Source of the DNA: an uncultured Bartonella sp.
GTDB taxonomy: Bacteria; Pseudomonadota; Alphaproteobacteria; Rhizobiales; Rhizobiaceae
Length of the DNA stretch: 64,000 bases
Assembly (NCBI RefSeq): GCF_945277285.1
Contig: NZ_CALYPR010000001.1
Coordinates: forward strand, 372,001-436,000
Direction: 5' to 3'
Part shown: piece by piece, positions 40,178-49,098 of the stretch
How the letters are laid out: each line of letters starts with the position of its first letter
Numbering within the stretch: the first letter of the stretch is position 1
The notes under the pieces: model-generated
Databases searched by the model: none
Seen by the model: only the letters and a program-made list of their open reading frames with translations
What the model was told of the DNA's origin: nothing
Made by a program: the position numbers and the translations under genes

Positions 40178-41466
40178 TTTTTCTCCAATAGTTTATCTAC
40201 ATCATCAATTTTCTTTTTAGTCTGCTGCATGAACTGATCGATTTCTCCAGCTGTTTTTTTCTCGTCAGCCTCGCCGGTGGAACTGGCTGCCGGGGCGGGC
40301 AAAGGCTCTATTGCCTTTTTGCCCACCTGATCGAGTGGAACGCCCACCGTTTCTTTCAAAGTCGATTGATCTCCATCAGCATCTTCATCATCCTGCGATT
40401 TTGGCAAAACGGTCTTATCAAGAACCACCCCTTTGGCGACAGCTTTGGCTGCCATCAATAATGGCCGGTCTTTTTCCGAAAGATCGTTAACTGAAATTGT
40501 TTTCAACATTTCACCCGCATCTTCGGCCGCTGTGGATCCCACTGCACTCGCCGCGTAATAAAGACGTGCAGATGTGTCATCAACATTGAGATTTTGCGCC
40601 AAGTTGAGTGCTTTTTCAGCGCCAAAATGGGCACGCTGCATGCGTGCGTCAATCAATGCTGCCCGACTGATTTTCAAATAGATGACCAACTGGATAGTCT
40701 CAGGAGCATAATTGACAAATTCGCTTAACTGTTTATCGTCTAACTGCTTATCCATCAGTGACAGGGATACTGCAAAATCCCGCCAGAATTCATTGGCATA
40801 GGGTGATTTTGAAAAACGGGTGACATAATTTCGCGTAAGTAGACGAAAAAGATTTTGATCTCCAATCATTGTTGCAACTTTGATCTGGCGGCGGATGGCG
40901 GCTTCTTCAAAAAGCGAACCCGGAGCTGCAAGCCGCACCCAATTCAAACGTTCTGATGTTTTTTCAGGATCAACCTCAGCCATATCTGAAACAGTGCTTA
41001 ATGTTATCGAAAGCAACAATGGAGCCGGAATCTGGTCATCATTTTCAGGTAAATCATCAAAAGCTTTCATGAATGCATTTTTTTTGTGATGGGCATAAGC
41101 CAGCGCCCCAGCAATATAATTTTGAGGGATGATACCTTCAGGTGCATTCTTGAGAATTGTTTCGACAATATTCGGATTGCCACCGTTGAATAGATAGGTC
41201 AATGCGGCATAAAGATTTTGTGCATTTTCCCACGTTGCCGGATCCTGGGTTAGAAATTTTTCCCCGATATCTGCAAGAACACGCGGCTGCATCTGTAATG
41301 CACCGGGCTGACCGCTAGCAATATCATCCTGTAAACTTTCCAATGAACGCACCAGTTGCACTGGCCCAAGCGCAGTTTGAGCCATTTGTGCTTCGAGTGG
41401 AACCGCTCCGATCAACGGCAACGCCACACCGGCAAAACAGACCATTTTGAAAAAGCGGCTTGTCAT
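40174..41466 (-). CDS. motC: Periplasmic motor protein MotC
   Basis: This 430-residue protein has a signal peptide (VCFAGVALPLIGAVPLEAQ). The MotC body follows: GPVQLVRSLESLQDDIASGQPGALQMQPRVLADIGEKFL, the helical-repeat segment NAQNLYAALTYLFNGGNPNIVETIL, and PLLLSITLSTVSDM. MotC is specific to rhizobia and relatives and binds MotB in the periplasm to control rotation speed. Its chaperone MotE is encoded at 51271. It overlaps both motB and fliK by 4 bp. Confidence 0.93.
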   Translation of the reverse strand: MTSRFFKMVCFAGVALPLIGAVPLEAQMAQTALGPVQLVRSLESLQDDIASGQPGALQMQPRVLADIGEKFLTQDPATWENAQNLYAALTYLFNGGNPNIVETILKNAPEGIIPQNYIAGALAYAHHKKNAFMKAFDDLPENDDQIPAPLLLSITLSTVSDMAEVDPEKTSERLNWVRLAAPGSLFEEAAIRRQIKVATMIGDQNLFRLLTRNYVTRFSKSPYANEFWRDFAVSLSLMDKQLDDKQLSEFVNYAPETIQLVIYLKISRAALIDARMQRAHFGAEKALNLAQNLNVDDTSARLYYAASAVGSTAAEDAGEMLKTISVNDLSEKDRPLLMAAKAVAKGVVLDKTVLPKSQDDEDADGDQSTLKETVGVPLDQVGKKAIEPLPAPAASSTGEADEKKTAGEIDQFMQQTKKKIDDVDKLLEKK

Positions 41467-42893
41467 TGCTTCTTCTCCACTTTTTTCGCCTCGTCAGCCT
41501 TCCCGGTGTTTTTATTCGCGCCCTGCTCTTCCCCTTGAGGCAAGCGCATAAAAATCTCAATACGGCGATTTTCCGCGGCATAAGGGTCGGATTTGTTTTT
41601 CAACTGATGATCGGCATAACCTTCGACGCGCAAGATACGCTTTTCATCAAGCCCGCCGCGTACCAGCATATAATAGGCCATTTGTGCGCGCGAGCTCGAA
41701 AGCTGCCAGTTATCATAGGTTGCGTTTCTATAGGGGCGAGCATCTGTGTGCCCGCTAATAATGACATCACCCTTTTTATTTTGCAGAATTTTAGCAACAC
41801 CGGCTAAGAGATCGACCATTTTTTTATCAGGTTTTGCCGAACCAACGGCAAACATCCCATAATGCGCCTGATCCATAAGCTCGATGGCAACGCCATCCTT
41901 GACCGAAACAACCCGTACCATCGGTTGTTCTGTGGTTCGGGTATCTTTTATAAGCTTGCTGAGCTCAGCTGAAATTTCACGAACCACTTGTGGCAAAGAC
42001 ATATCTTTTGCTGCTTCCTGTGGTGTTTCAACCTTGGTTAGATTAATTGCCGGCTTCGATGATACCGAAGAATCTCCGGCATGTTCGGTATTTTCCGGTT
42101 CCTTGCCATTGGCCTGTGCTTGTTGGGCAGCCTTCTCCGCGTCAGTATTTTGAGCATTCTCCGGCTTGTTTTCAGCACCCGATTTGGCATTTTGCGGTTG
42201 CGAACGTTCGTCGGTTGCCTGCATTGGCTTACCTTCATTGCCTGCTACTGTTACTTCACCAGCTTGCTCCGGTATGGCAACACCGGGCTGACTTGGCAAT
42301 TTTGGATCACGACCACCGGTGTTCTGGCTTGGGCCACCATCTGTTGCAGAAATTTCATGAGACGCATTTTTGGTCCAATAATCGGGAGAAAAAGGATCGC
42401 GATAGGCTGTCCCCTGACTGGCACCTTTTTGTGACCCCCCATCCGCGTTGCCGCCAGAACCACTCTCATGGGCCGCTTCTGTGGCGGTTTTTTCGGCAAT
42501 CTTGTCAAGCTCTTCATAAGGCTCGCTCATCATTTTTTGCTGTTCGGCAGCGTTGCTCTGATCTTGCTTTCCTTCATCTGCTTTCGGTTGTCCCTGTGCT
42601 TGGCTATCAGACTTCTTAACATTCGTATCCTCGGCTTCATTATCCTGAATGCCACGCGGATTGGTGCGCCGGTCAACCAGTTTGATCGGATTGAAATAGC
42701 TTGCAACAGCAGCTTTCGTTTCTTCATTGGCAGCATTGATAAGCCACATAACAAGAAAGAATGCCATCATCGATGTCATAAAATCTGCATAAGCAACTTC
42801 CCATGCACCGCCATGATGCTCGCCTTCGTCTTGGTTGCCACGCCGGACAACAATAATTTCATTGTGAGGAGTTTCTGGCTCGTCCGAACTCAT
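41463..42893 (-). CDS. motB: Flagellar stator protein MotB
   Basis: This 476-residue stator subunit has a single N-terminal membrane helix (AYADFMTSMMAFFLVMWLINA) with the proton-carrying Asp37. A long linker of about 230 residues is rich in Ala, Glu, Gln, Asn and Pro. The C-terminal OmpA-like peptidoglycan domain contains KGDVIISGHTDARPYRNATYDNWQLSSSRAQM and ENRRIEIFMRLP. The linker is long compared with enteric MotB (~308 residues in total). It overlaps the FliH-like gene and motC by 4 bp each. MotA is at the far end of the locus. Confidence 0.95.
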   Translation of the reverse strand: MSSDEPETPHNEIIVVRRGNQDEGEHHGGAWEVAYADFMTSMMAFFLVMWLINAANEETKAAVASYFNPIKLVDRRTNPRGIQDNEAEDTNVKKSDSQAQGQPKADEGKQDQSNAAEQQKMMSEPYEELDKIAEKTATEAAHESGSGGNADGGSQKGASQGTAYRDPFSPDYWTKNASHEISATDGGPSQNTGGRDPKLPSQPGVAIPEQAGEVTVAGNEGKPMQATDERSQPQNAKSGAENKPENAQNTDAEKAAQQAQANGKEPENTEHAGDSSVSSKPAINLTKVETPQEAAKDMSLPQVVREISAELSKLIKDTRTTEQPMVRVVSVKDGVAIELMDQAHYGMFAVGSAKPDKKMVDLLAGVAKILQNKKGDVIISGHTDARPYRNATYDNWQLSSSRAQMAYYMLVRGGLDEKRILRVEGYADHQLKNKSDPYAAENRRIEIFMRLPQGEEQGANKNTGKADEAKKVEKKQ

Positions 42894-43651
42894 TGCACCA
42901 GCCCCTTTAGCTCTTTCATGATCGGTTCAAGCCGAGTAGCAATAACCTGATCGCCAAGATGAAGCCTGATATCGGCGCAATCAACAGGCTGAAGATTGAA
43001 TTTCGACTTGTCAAAATCAGGTCTCTTTTCCAAAGCTTGCAACAGTTCACCATTGCCTTCAATGACCAACGGTTCTTTTGCTTCCAGAGCTTCTTTGGCA
43101 ATACGTTTGGCAAAATCGTCAAGTGCATCATCCTGCATTTTTTCACCAATGAACGCACCAAGGATTTTGGCCACATCGCTGCCGATATCATTGAGCATCT
43201 CGTCAAAACCCTTTTTAAGATTCTCGTCGAGATTGGCAGCAATTTCCGCAATTGTTTTTTCTTTAAGTTCGCTTAAAGCTTTTTCATGGTTTGCCGCAAG
43301 TGAAGCTTTTTCTTCTGCGAATTTGGCTTCCAGCTCCGCTTTGGTCTTTTCGACAGCCTCGTCAATTTCCTTTTTCTTAAGCTCCTCGGCATTAATTTTG
43401 GTTTCGACAACAAGAGATGCTTCGTCAAAACCGTCTTCCGGCTTGTCTTCTGCCTGGTGGAAGTCAACCATCGGGTCTTTTTCTTCCACCGGTGCTATGT
43501 TATCGTGAACAGGAACCTCCGCATCCATCGGCAGTACTTCAACCTCGGTATCGGGAATCTGACGGGGTGCAAAATCACTCAGAAAATGGGAAAGCGAAGC
43601 TGCTTTTTTATTTTCCATTTCTGTAGTTCTGTTGTTCATTGCGCTTGTCAT
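42890..43651 (-). CDS. FliH-like flagellar protein (putative)
   Basis: This is a 253-residue acidic protein. A variable N-terminal 85 residues precede a long charged coiled coil (EELKKKEIDEAVEKTKAELEAKFAEEKASLAANHEKAL). A C-terminal globular part follows (DVAKILGAFIGEKMQDDALDDFAKRIAKEAL, DCADIRLHLGDQVIATRLEPIMKEL). This layout resembles FliH, which holds and inhibits the export ATPase FliI. It lies between fliF and motB, overlapping motB by 4 bp, where Brucella also has a hypothetical gene. The assignment rests on architecture and position. Confidence 0.55.
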   Translation of the reverse strand: MTSAMNNRTTEMENKKAASLSHFLSDFAPRQIPDTEVEVLPMDAEVPVHDNIAPVEEKDPMVDFHQAEDKPEDGFDEASLVVETKINAEELKKKEIDEAVEKTKAELEAKFAEEKASLAANHEKALSELKEKTIAEIAANLDENLKKGFDEMLNDIGSDVAKILGAFIGEKMQDDALDDFAKRIAKEALEAKEPLVIEGNGELLQALEKRPDFDKSKFNLQPVDCADIRLHLGDQVIATRLEPIMKELKGLVQ

Positions 43652-43676
43652 TTTTCACCTGAAGATTGTGCTTTCG

Positions 43677-45353
43677 TTAAGCTGCCTGCGCCGGTGTCCC
43701 CTTATTATTATCCTCCTGAACCCATTCACGCAGGACATTTGCAAAACGGTCTTCATCCATTGAAATCATCTGATCAAGACGGTTTTGCGGCGGAACACGC
43801 ATACGGCTACGTAAATCTTGCAGTTCAGTTTCATCCGGTATCATATTACCATCAAACCCCTCGTTTTTACTAGTAGCATTCGGCAAAGCAGGCATATTCT
43901 CAGGCCCGGCCAACGCACTTTCATTGCCACCGGCAAGTGCAAGCTGATTACCATGCATCTCACGCATGAGCGGCCTTACTCCCAAGAACATGATGAGTAA
44001 AACGGCGATAACAAGTGCCGCACCATTGACAAGACCCGAAGTGTATTTTGACAATGATTGCCAAATCGGCGTCTCGACCGGTTGTAAATTATCGTCCCCA
44101 CTGGCAATAAAGTCGACAGCTGTGACATTGATGACATCGCCACGGTTAGTATCAAGGCCGGAAGCGGTTGCAACCATTTGGCGGATACGATTGACCTGAT
44201 CATCGACATAGTTTGCAGGTGCAGGTGCATCCTTATCACTGGGTTTCAACCGCGAACGGTCGATAACAACGGCAACAGCAAGTTTCTTGACGTTGAACCC
44301 GTCACTTACAGTGGAAATTGTTTTCGAGTTGATTTCATAATTGGTTGTTTCTTCACGACGATCTTTTTTATCGGAAGAGTTTTCACCCGAACCACCGGAA
44401 ATTTCTTCCTGCGGTATATTCTGTTCAACGCCGACTGCACCATTGTTGCGGTTATTCTGGCTGTCCCCTTGATCACGCACTGTGCGCACAGAACGGGCAA
44501 CCTGTGAATCCGGATTATAAATGGTTTCGTTGGTCTGGCGCCGGTCAGTATCCAGTGCTACCTGAACACTGGTCTGGAAATGATCCATCCCCAGATAAGG
44601 GGCCAGTTGTTTGCGGATATTTTCGTCAATCTGGGCTGCAACCTGACGTTCCAGCGACGCCATCATAACGGGAGCACCGTTCATAGCATCGGCACCGGAA
44701 GCCAGCAGCTTGCCACTTGTATCAAGAACAGTAACCGAGCTTGCTTCCAGCGAGGGAATAGCAGCAGCAACCAATTGCCGGATAGACTGTGCCGACTCGG
44801 TGGCAAAATTACCATCAGTGCGGATAACAACAGAGGCAGAAGGCTTCTGGTTGGCACGGCGGAAAGAACCTTTATCAGGCAAAACAATGTGGACGCGTGC
44901 TGCTTTTACACCTTGTACCGCTTGAATGGTGCGGGCAATTTCGCCTTCCAGCGCGCGTTGACGGGTGATTTCCTGCATAAAAGAAGTAAGCCCGAGCGAC
45001 CCCATATTGTCAAACAGCTCGTAACCGGCATTATTAGATGTCGGCAAGCCTTTTTCGGCCAGAAACATACGCGCTTTTTCTGCCTGACCGACAGGAACCT
45101 GAACCGATGTTCCGTCCGATGACACGTCAAAAGCAATGCCTGCTTCTCCCAAAGCCATACCCATACGGTTGACATCGTCACGCGTCAGCCCGACATAGAG
45201 TGTCTCATAGGTTGGCCGGGTAAGATAGAAGCTGGAAAATAGAATTGTGCCAAACAGCGCAACCCCGACCAAACCTAGTGCTATCAAGCGCTTAGCACCC
45301 AATTTACCGAGTGCCGAGCCAATTGAAGAAAACAAAGCTAGTATTCTATCCAT
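43677..45353 (-). CDS. fliF: Flagellar MS-ring protein FliF
   Basis: This 558-residue protein has membrane helices near residues 24-48 and about 440-462. The ring-building motif region follows the first: YETLYVGLTRDDVNRMGMALGEAGIAFDVSSDG. TRQRALEGEIARTIQAVQGVKAARVHIVLP is the classic YscJ/FliF signature. The C-terminal tail, which binds FliG, ends DRFANVLREWVQED. It is the first gene of the fliF-(FliH-like)-motB-motC-fliK-SLT run, with a 25-bp gap to the next gene. Confidence 0.97.
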   Translation of the reverse strand: MDRILALFSSIGSALGKLGAKRLIALGLVGVALFGTILFSSFYLTRPTYETLYVGLTRDDVNRMGMALGEAGIAFDVSSDGTSVQVPVGQAEKARMFLAEKGLPTSNNAGYELFDNMGSLGLTSFMQEITRQRALEGEIARTIQAVQGVKAARVHIVLPDKGSFRRANQKPSASVVIRTDGNFATESAQSIRQLVAAAIPSLEASSVTVLDTSGKLLASGADAMNGAPVMMASLERQVAAQIDENIRKQLAPYLGMDHFQTSVQVALDTDRRQTNETIYNPDSQVARSVRTVRDQGDSQNNRNNGAVGVEQNIPQEEISGGSGENSSDKKDRREETTNYEINSKTISTVSDGFNVKKLAVAVVIDRSRLKPSDKDAPAPANYVDDQVNRIRQMVATASGLDTNRGDVINVTAVDFIASGDDNLQPVETPIWQSLSKYTSGLVNGAALVIAVLLIMFLGVRPLMREMHGNQLALAGGNESALAGPENMPALPNATSKNEGFDGNMIPDETELQDLRSRMRVPPQNRLDQMISMDEDRFANVLREWVQEDNNKGTPAQAA

Positions 45354-45440
45354 GTAACTTTACCGTATAAATGGGGCAGAAACCCGTTGGTTTTCATCAA
45401 GAATATAAGCTTTAAAAGCTGATATATCCCTAACTTCAGT

Positions 45441-45486
45441 TTGCACCATAAAAGCCGAAGCTTGCGCGAGGGTGATCTTACCGGCA
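45441..45486 (-). promoter_or_regulatory. Candidate flagellar promoter/activator site upstream of fliF
   Basis: On the minus strand: CCTCG-CGCAAG, then 10 bp, then TATGGTGCAA (CAAG at 45464-45461, TATGGTGCAA at 45450-45441). The element starts 88 bp upstream of the fliF ATG. The spacing and the -10-like box are identical to those before flgE. The upstream half-site is weak here. The rest of 45354-45708 shows no gene. Confidence 0.6.
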
Positions 45487-45708
45487 AGGTTCACGCGATA
45501 AATTGCGAATGCGACATTATGGTAAATGGTCAATGCGAACTATTGTCAGCTTAAGAGAGAAGTGTTACCCACGCCAGGCTGATCTTTTTTGCTAATGTCG
45601 CAATGAGTTATCAATCAAGGTAAGCGGGGCCTCAACAGAAATGCGTCAATGTATATTATGTTGTCTTGCGGGGAGATAGGCTATTTATTAAAATTAAAAG
45701 GAAAATTG

Positions 45709-46074
45709 ATGTACCGTTTGTTTTTCACTGCGATTTTGTGTTTGCCGCTTGTTGCTTGCGGCGGATCAAAAAAGACCTGTAGTTCACGATCCGTGTTGGA
45801 CGCTTTACACGACAAATTGGTTATTGGGATGAACTATGAAATTGGTGTTGATAATTATTACGATGGACAAAAAGCAGCAATTACTTTGAAAGATCCGCGC
45901 ACAGTGGGGCCAAGTGAAGATTTTATGCGTTGTAGTATCACAATGGTCTTGACACACTATGTCGACCCGAAAACACACGTGCGCTATCCAAAGCCGTTAC
46001 AAAAGGAAGTGCCGATGCCTTTTAGTTTCAAAGATGTCGATGCAATGATCACTCAAATCAAGGTAGCAAAATAG
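45709..46074 (+). CDS. Small putative lipoprotein
   Basis: This 121-residue protein has a lipoprotein signal (MYRLFFTAILCLPLVAC with lipobox LVAC, Cys17 modified). A mature region with two further cysteines (TCSSRSVLDAL and DFMRCSITMVL) could form a disulfide. AAGGA lies 7 nt before the ATG at 45709; the frame extends 20 codons upstream but that part breaks the signal peptide. It is on the plus strand between fliF and flagellin, against the direction of its neighbours. No family recognised. A link to flagella is unproven. Confidence 0.7.
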   Translation: MYRLFFTAILCLPLVACGGSKKTCSSRSVLDALHDKLVIGMNYEIGVDNYYDGQKAAITLKDPRTVGPSEDFMRCSITMVLTHYVDPKTHVRYPKPLQKEVPMPFSFKDVDAMITQIKVAK

Positions 46075-46277
46075 AACTTCAGCATTGCAACAGTGCTCGA
46101 TTTTTTCCTATGTCCCAATTTGGCAGAATGGCGATTTTAGCCACGGCATAGGAAAATTTGACCCTATTTTGCGCTCGTCTGACAAAGAATATCCTTTGCA
46201 AAACCTGTCGGGTGCAGCCACTATCACGCTATGTGGGAGCAAAAAGGTCAGGCATTTCTCTGTAAACAATCGTTCAC

Positions 46278-46303
46278 AAAAAAAGGCCGCGCATTGCGCG
46301 GCC
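46278..46303 (-). terminator. Terminator of flagellin gene 1
   Basis: A perfect 8-bp stem GGCCGCGC/GCGCGGCC (46285-46292/46296-46303) is followed on the minus strand by seven T. An almost identical terminator follows flagellin gene 2. Confidence 0.9.
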
Positions 46304-46343
46304 TTCATTAATGTTAAGACCAACTTGTCCTGATTGCTGCCAA

Positions 46344-47411
46344 TTATTGGCGGAACAGCGACAAGATGTTCTGGCTGTTCTGGTTGGCAATCGACAATGC
46401 CTGAATGCCTAGTTGCTGTTGAACCTGCAAAGAAGCAAGGCGTGCAGATTCTGCATTCATATCCGCATCAACCAGTGAACCGACACCTTTATCAACGGCA
46501 TCCATCAATTTGCTGACATAATCAATCTGGCCGGTAACCTGAGCCTTCGCAGCACCAAGTGTTGCACCGGCTGTAACGACATTCGACGTTGCATTGGTAA
46601 CTTTGCCCTGAACAGCTTTCAGAATTTGTTCCATTGTACCTGATGAAACTTTACTAAAATCTGCATCGACAAAGTCCTGAACTGTCATGTCTTTGGCGGC
46701 ATCAGCAATAGCCTTTTGGGCAGTTGTTACTGCTGTCTTATCAGCATCAGTAGCAGCATCACCTTTCTCTGCAAGAGCAGACTGAGCTGCTTTGAGAGCG
46801 GTATCCAAAGCAGCAAAATCTGGCGCAGTAGCTGCTTTGCCAAAAACATCTTTCAACTGGCCTTTGGTCAGATCGAATGTGCCGTCCGTACCTTTAGTCG
46901 CAAAATTGAGGGCTGCACCACCAACGTCAATCATATCAACATAGACATTGGAACCTTCACGACGATAGGAACCGGCAATACGAACAGATTCACCACCATT
47001 GCCCAGAATGTTTTTTTCAGCCAGTGAAGCCGAATTAACAGCTGACTGAATGTCATTCATATTGCCTTTAATGTCGGCCTGAATTTTCGAGATATCACCA
47101 GCGCCTTTTTCATAAGCAGTGGTCAAAGATTTCTGGATGTTATCCAGATATTCTTTTGATTTATCAATGGTTGCATCAGCAACATCAATCTGGCTTTTAC
47201 CCAAAGCCATAGCATCGGAAACTGCACTTAATGCATTACGGTCGGATTTCATCATCGATGAAATTGACCAATAAGCGGTGTTATCTGATGCTTCATTAAT
47301 GCGCAGGCCTGTAGAAACACGACGCTGCGTAGTATCCATATTATCGCCAATAGAACGCAAAGTTTGCAAAGCATTCATAGCGGATTGGTTGGTAAGTAGG
47401 CTTGTACCCAT
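46344..47411 (-). CDS. Flagellin (copy 1)
   Basis: This 355-residue filament subunit has conserved ends: N-terminal MNALQTLRSIGDNMDTTQRRVSTGLRINEASDNTAYWSISSMMKSD, with C-terminal DADMNAESARLASLQVQQQLGIQALSIANQNSQNILSLFRQ. The variable centre (about residues 150-270) is Ala/Asp/Lys-rich. The protein is identical to copy 2. GAAGGGA precedes the ATG and can be sequestered by a leader hairpin. Each copy has its own leader and terminator, so each is probably its own transcript. Expression is probably influenced by FlaF and FlbT. Confidence 0.97.
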   Translation of the reverse strand: MGTSLLTNQSAMNALQTLRSIGDNMDTTQRRVSTGLRINEASDNTAYWSISSMMKSDRNALSAVSDAMALGKSQIDVADATIDKSKEYLDNIQKSLTTAYEKGAGDISKIQADIKGNMNDIQSAVNSASLAEKNILGNGGESVRIAGSYRREGSNVYVDMIDVGGAALNFATKGTDGTFDLTKGQLKDVFGKAATAPDFAALDTALKAAQSALAEKGDAATDADKTAVTTAQKAIADAAKDMTVQDFVDADFSKVSSGTMEQILKAVQGKVTNATSNVVTAGATLGAAKAQVTGQIDYVSKLMDAVDKGVGSLVDADMNAESARLASLQVQQQLGIQALSIANQNSQNILSLFRQ

Positions 47412-47417
47412 AATTTT

Positions 47418-47465
47418 TGTCCCTTCGGATTAGAATTCAAAACGGGACATGCTGGCCAACCCAGC
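47418..47465 (-). promoter_or_regulatory. Leader hairpins of flagellin mRNA 1
   Basis: On the minus strand TGTCCC (47449-47444) can pair with GGGACA (47423-47418), which contains part of the Shine-Dalgarno GAAGGGA. A second stem GCTGG/CCAGC (47465-47461/47455-47451) lies just upstream. The structure is the kind through which FlbT is known to act in Caulobacter. Pairing is seen; function is inferred. Confidence 0.55.
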
Positions 47466-47538
47466 GGATAACAGAACGACTTCATGTCTATTAGAATGTA
47501 TCCGGATGGCTCTTCTCGCCACCCTCTAACCTGTTACA

Positions 47539-47753
47539 ATGATATATATAGCATATTAAAAATATTTGTAAAGCATATTCATGTATTTCTTATTTTTTAT
47601 TTTAATTTACGTGTTTTCGCCTGCTATAATATTATTAATTCTACAATAATTTTAATACATTGTTTTTATTACTTTTTTATGAAAAAAATCAACCAGCAAT
47701 AGAACAGAAAATGCCACTTCTGCCCTGTCTTTTTTGAACTATAAAATTTACAT
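47539..47753. other. Unique AT-rich spacer between the two flagellin copies
   Basis: These 215 bp are not part of the duplication and are AT-rich. I see no gene. The spacer directly abuts the upstream end of copy 1, so the copy 1 promoter must lie in the shared leader or extend into this spacer. Confidence 0.5.
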
Positions 47754-47778
47754 AAAAAAGGCCGCGCATTGCGCGGCC
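47754..47778 (-). terminator. Terminator of flagellin gene 2
   Basis: Stem GGCCGCGC/GCGCGGCC (47760-47767/47771-47778) is followed by six T on the minus strand. Confidence 0.9.
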
Positions 47779-47818
47779 TTCATTAATGTTGAGACCAACT
47801 TGTCCTGATTGCTGCCAA

Positions 47819-48886
47819 TTATTGGCGGAACAGCGACAAAATGTTCTGGCTGTTCTGGTTGGCAATCGACAATGCCTGAATGCCTAGTTGCTGTTGAACC
47901 TGCAAAGAAGCAAGGCGTGCAGATTCTGCATTCATATCCGCATCAACCAGTGAACCGACACCTTTATCAACGGCATCCATCAATTTGCTGACATAATCAA
48001 TCTGGCCGGTAACCTGAGCCTTCGCAGCACCAAGTGTTGCACCGGCTGTAACGACATTCGACGTTGCATTGGTAACTTTGCCCTGAACAGCTTTCAGAAT
48101 TTGTTCCATTGTACCTGATGAAACTTTACTAAAATCTGCATCGACAAAGTCCTGAACTGTCATGTCTTTGGCGGCATCAGCAATAGCCTTTTGGGCAGTT
48201 GTTACTGCTGTCTTATCAGCATCAGTAGCAGCATCACCTTTCTCTGCAAGAGCAGACTGAGCTGCTTTGAGAGCGGTATCCAAAGCAGCAAAATCTGGCG
48301 CAGTAGCTGCTTTGCCAAAAACATCTTTCAACTGGCCTTTGGTCAGATCGAATGTGCCGTCCGTACCTTTAGTCGCAAAATTGAGGGCTGCACCACCAAC
48401 GTCAATCATATCAACATAGACATTGGAACCTTCACGACGATAGGAACCGGCAATACGAACAGATTCACCACCATTGCCCAGAATGTTTTTTTCAGCCAGT
48501 GAAGCCGAATTAACAGCTGACTGAATGTCATTCATATTGCCTTTAATGTCGGCCTGAATTTTCGAGATATCACCAGCGCCTTTTTCATAAGCAGTGGTCA
48601 AAGATTTCTGGATGTTATCCAGATATTCTTTTGATTTATCAATGGTTGCATCAGCAACATCAATCTGGCTTTTACCCAAAGCCATAGCATCGGAAACTGC
48701 ACTTAATGCATTACGGTCGGATTTCATCATCGATGAAATTGACCAATAAGCGGTGTTATCTGATGCTTCATTAATGCGCAGGCCTGTAGAAACACGACGC
48801 TGCGTAGTATCCATATTATCGCCAATAGAACGCAAAGTTTGCAAAGCATTCATAGCGGATTGGTTGGTAAGTAGGCTTGTACCCAT
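47819..48886 (-). CDS. Flagellin (copy 2)
   Basis: This 355-residue flagellin is identical in protein sequence to copy 1; the single coding difference that I see is a synonymous Ile codon near the C-terminus. It lies between flagellin copy 1 and fliP. Two equal copies could raise flagellin dose or reflect gene conversion that keeps both the same. Start and ribosome binding site are as in copy 1. Confidence 0.97.
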   Translation of the reverse strand: MGTSLLTNQSAMNALQTLRSIGDNMDTTQRRVSTGLRINEASDNTAYWSISSMMKSDRNALSAVSDAMALGKSQIDVADATIDKSKEYLDNIQKSLTTAYEKGAGDISKIQADIKGNMNDIQSAVNSASLAEKNILGNGGESVRIAGSYRREGSNVYVDMIDVGGAALNFATKGTDGTFDLTKGQLKDVFGKAATAPDFAALDTALKAAQSALAEKGDAATDADKTAVTTAQKAIADAAKDMTVQDFVDADFSKVSSGTMEQILKAVQGKVTNATSNVVTAGATLGAAKAQVTGQIDYVSKLMDAVDKGVGSLVDADMNAESARLASLQVQQQLGIQALSIANQNSQNILSLFRQ

Positions 48887-48892
48887 AATTTT

Positions 48893-48940
48893 TGTCCCTT
48901 CGGATTAGAATTCAAAACGGGACATGCTGGCCAACCCAGC
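48893..48940 (-). promoter_or_regulatory. Leader hairpins of flagellin mRNA 2
   Basis: The same elements as in copy 1: TGTCCC (48924-48919) opposite GGGACA (48898-48893) over the Shine-Dalgarno, and GCTGG/CCAGC (48940-48936/48930-48926). Confidence 0.55.
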
Positions 48941-49098
48941 GGATAACAGAACGACTTCATGTCTATTAGAATGTATCCGGATGGCTCTTCTCGCCACCCT
49001 CTAACCTGTTACATTCGATATATAGTCGACTAATTATCAAAAATAAAGCGTTTTTTAGAAAAAATGTGCTTAAAAAATAAATTGAATGAATTTTTAAT

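Larger units (their letters stand above)
46279..47538 (-). repeat. Tandem duplication, copy 1 (flagellin gene with leader and terminator)
   Basis: About 1.26 kb of near-identical sequence is repeated at 47754-49013, with a period of 1,475 bp. By eye I find only two substitutions (46316 A versus 47791 G, and 46365 G versus 47840 A). Identity starts at the terminator T-tract and stops sharply after CCTGTTACA about 127 bp upstream of the start codon. Confidence 0.95.
47754..49013 (-). repeat. Tandem duplication, copy 2 (flagellin gene with leader and terminator)
   Basis: Partner of 46279-47538, in the same orientation, 1,475 bp apart. It includes the whole coding region, the 3' terminator and about 127 bp upstream of the start codon. 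Confidence 0.95.

Noticed and set aside
46278..49013. Tandem repeat considered as a mobile element
   Set aside because: The repeat unit is simply a flagellin gene with leader and terminator; there is no transposase and no terminal inverted repeat.
48887..49013. Search for the CAAG-N10-TATGGT motif upstream of the flagellin genes
   Set aside because: Only a weak, offset resemblance (GAGAAG near TACATT) is present, so I do not extend the motif to flagellin promoters.
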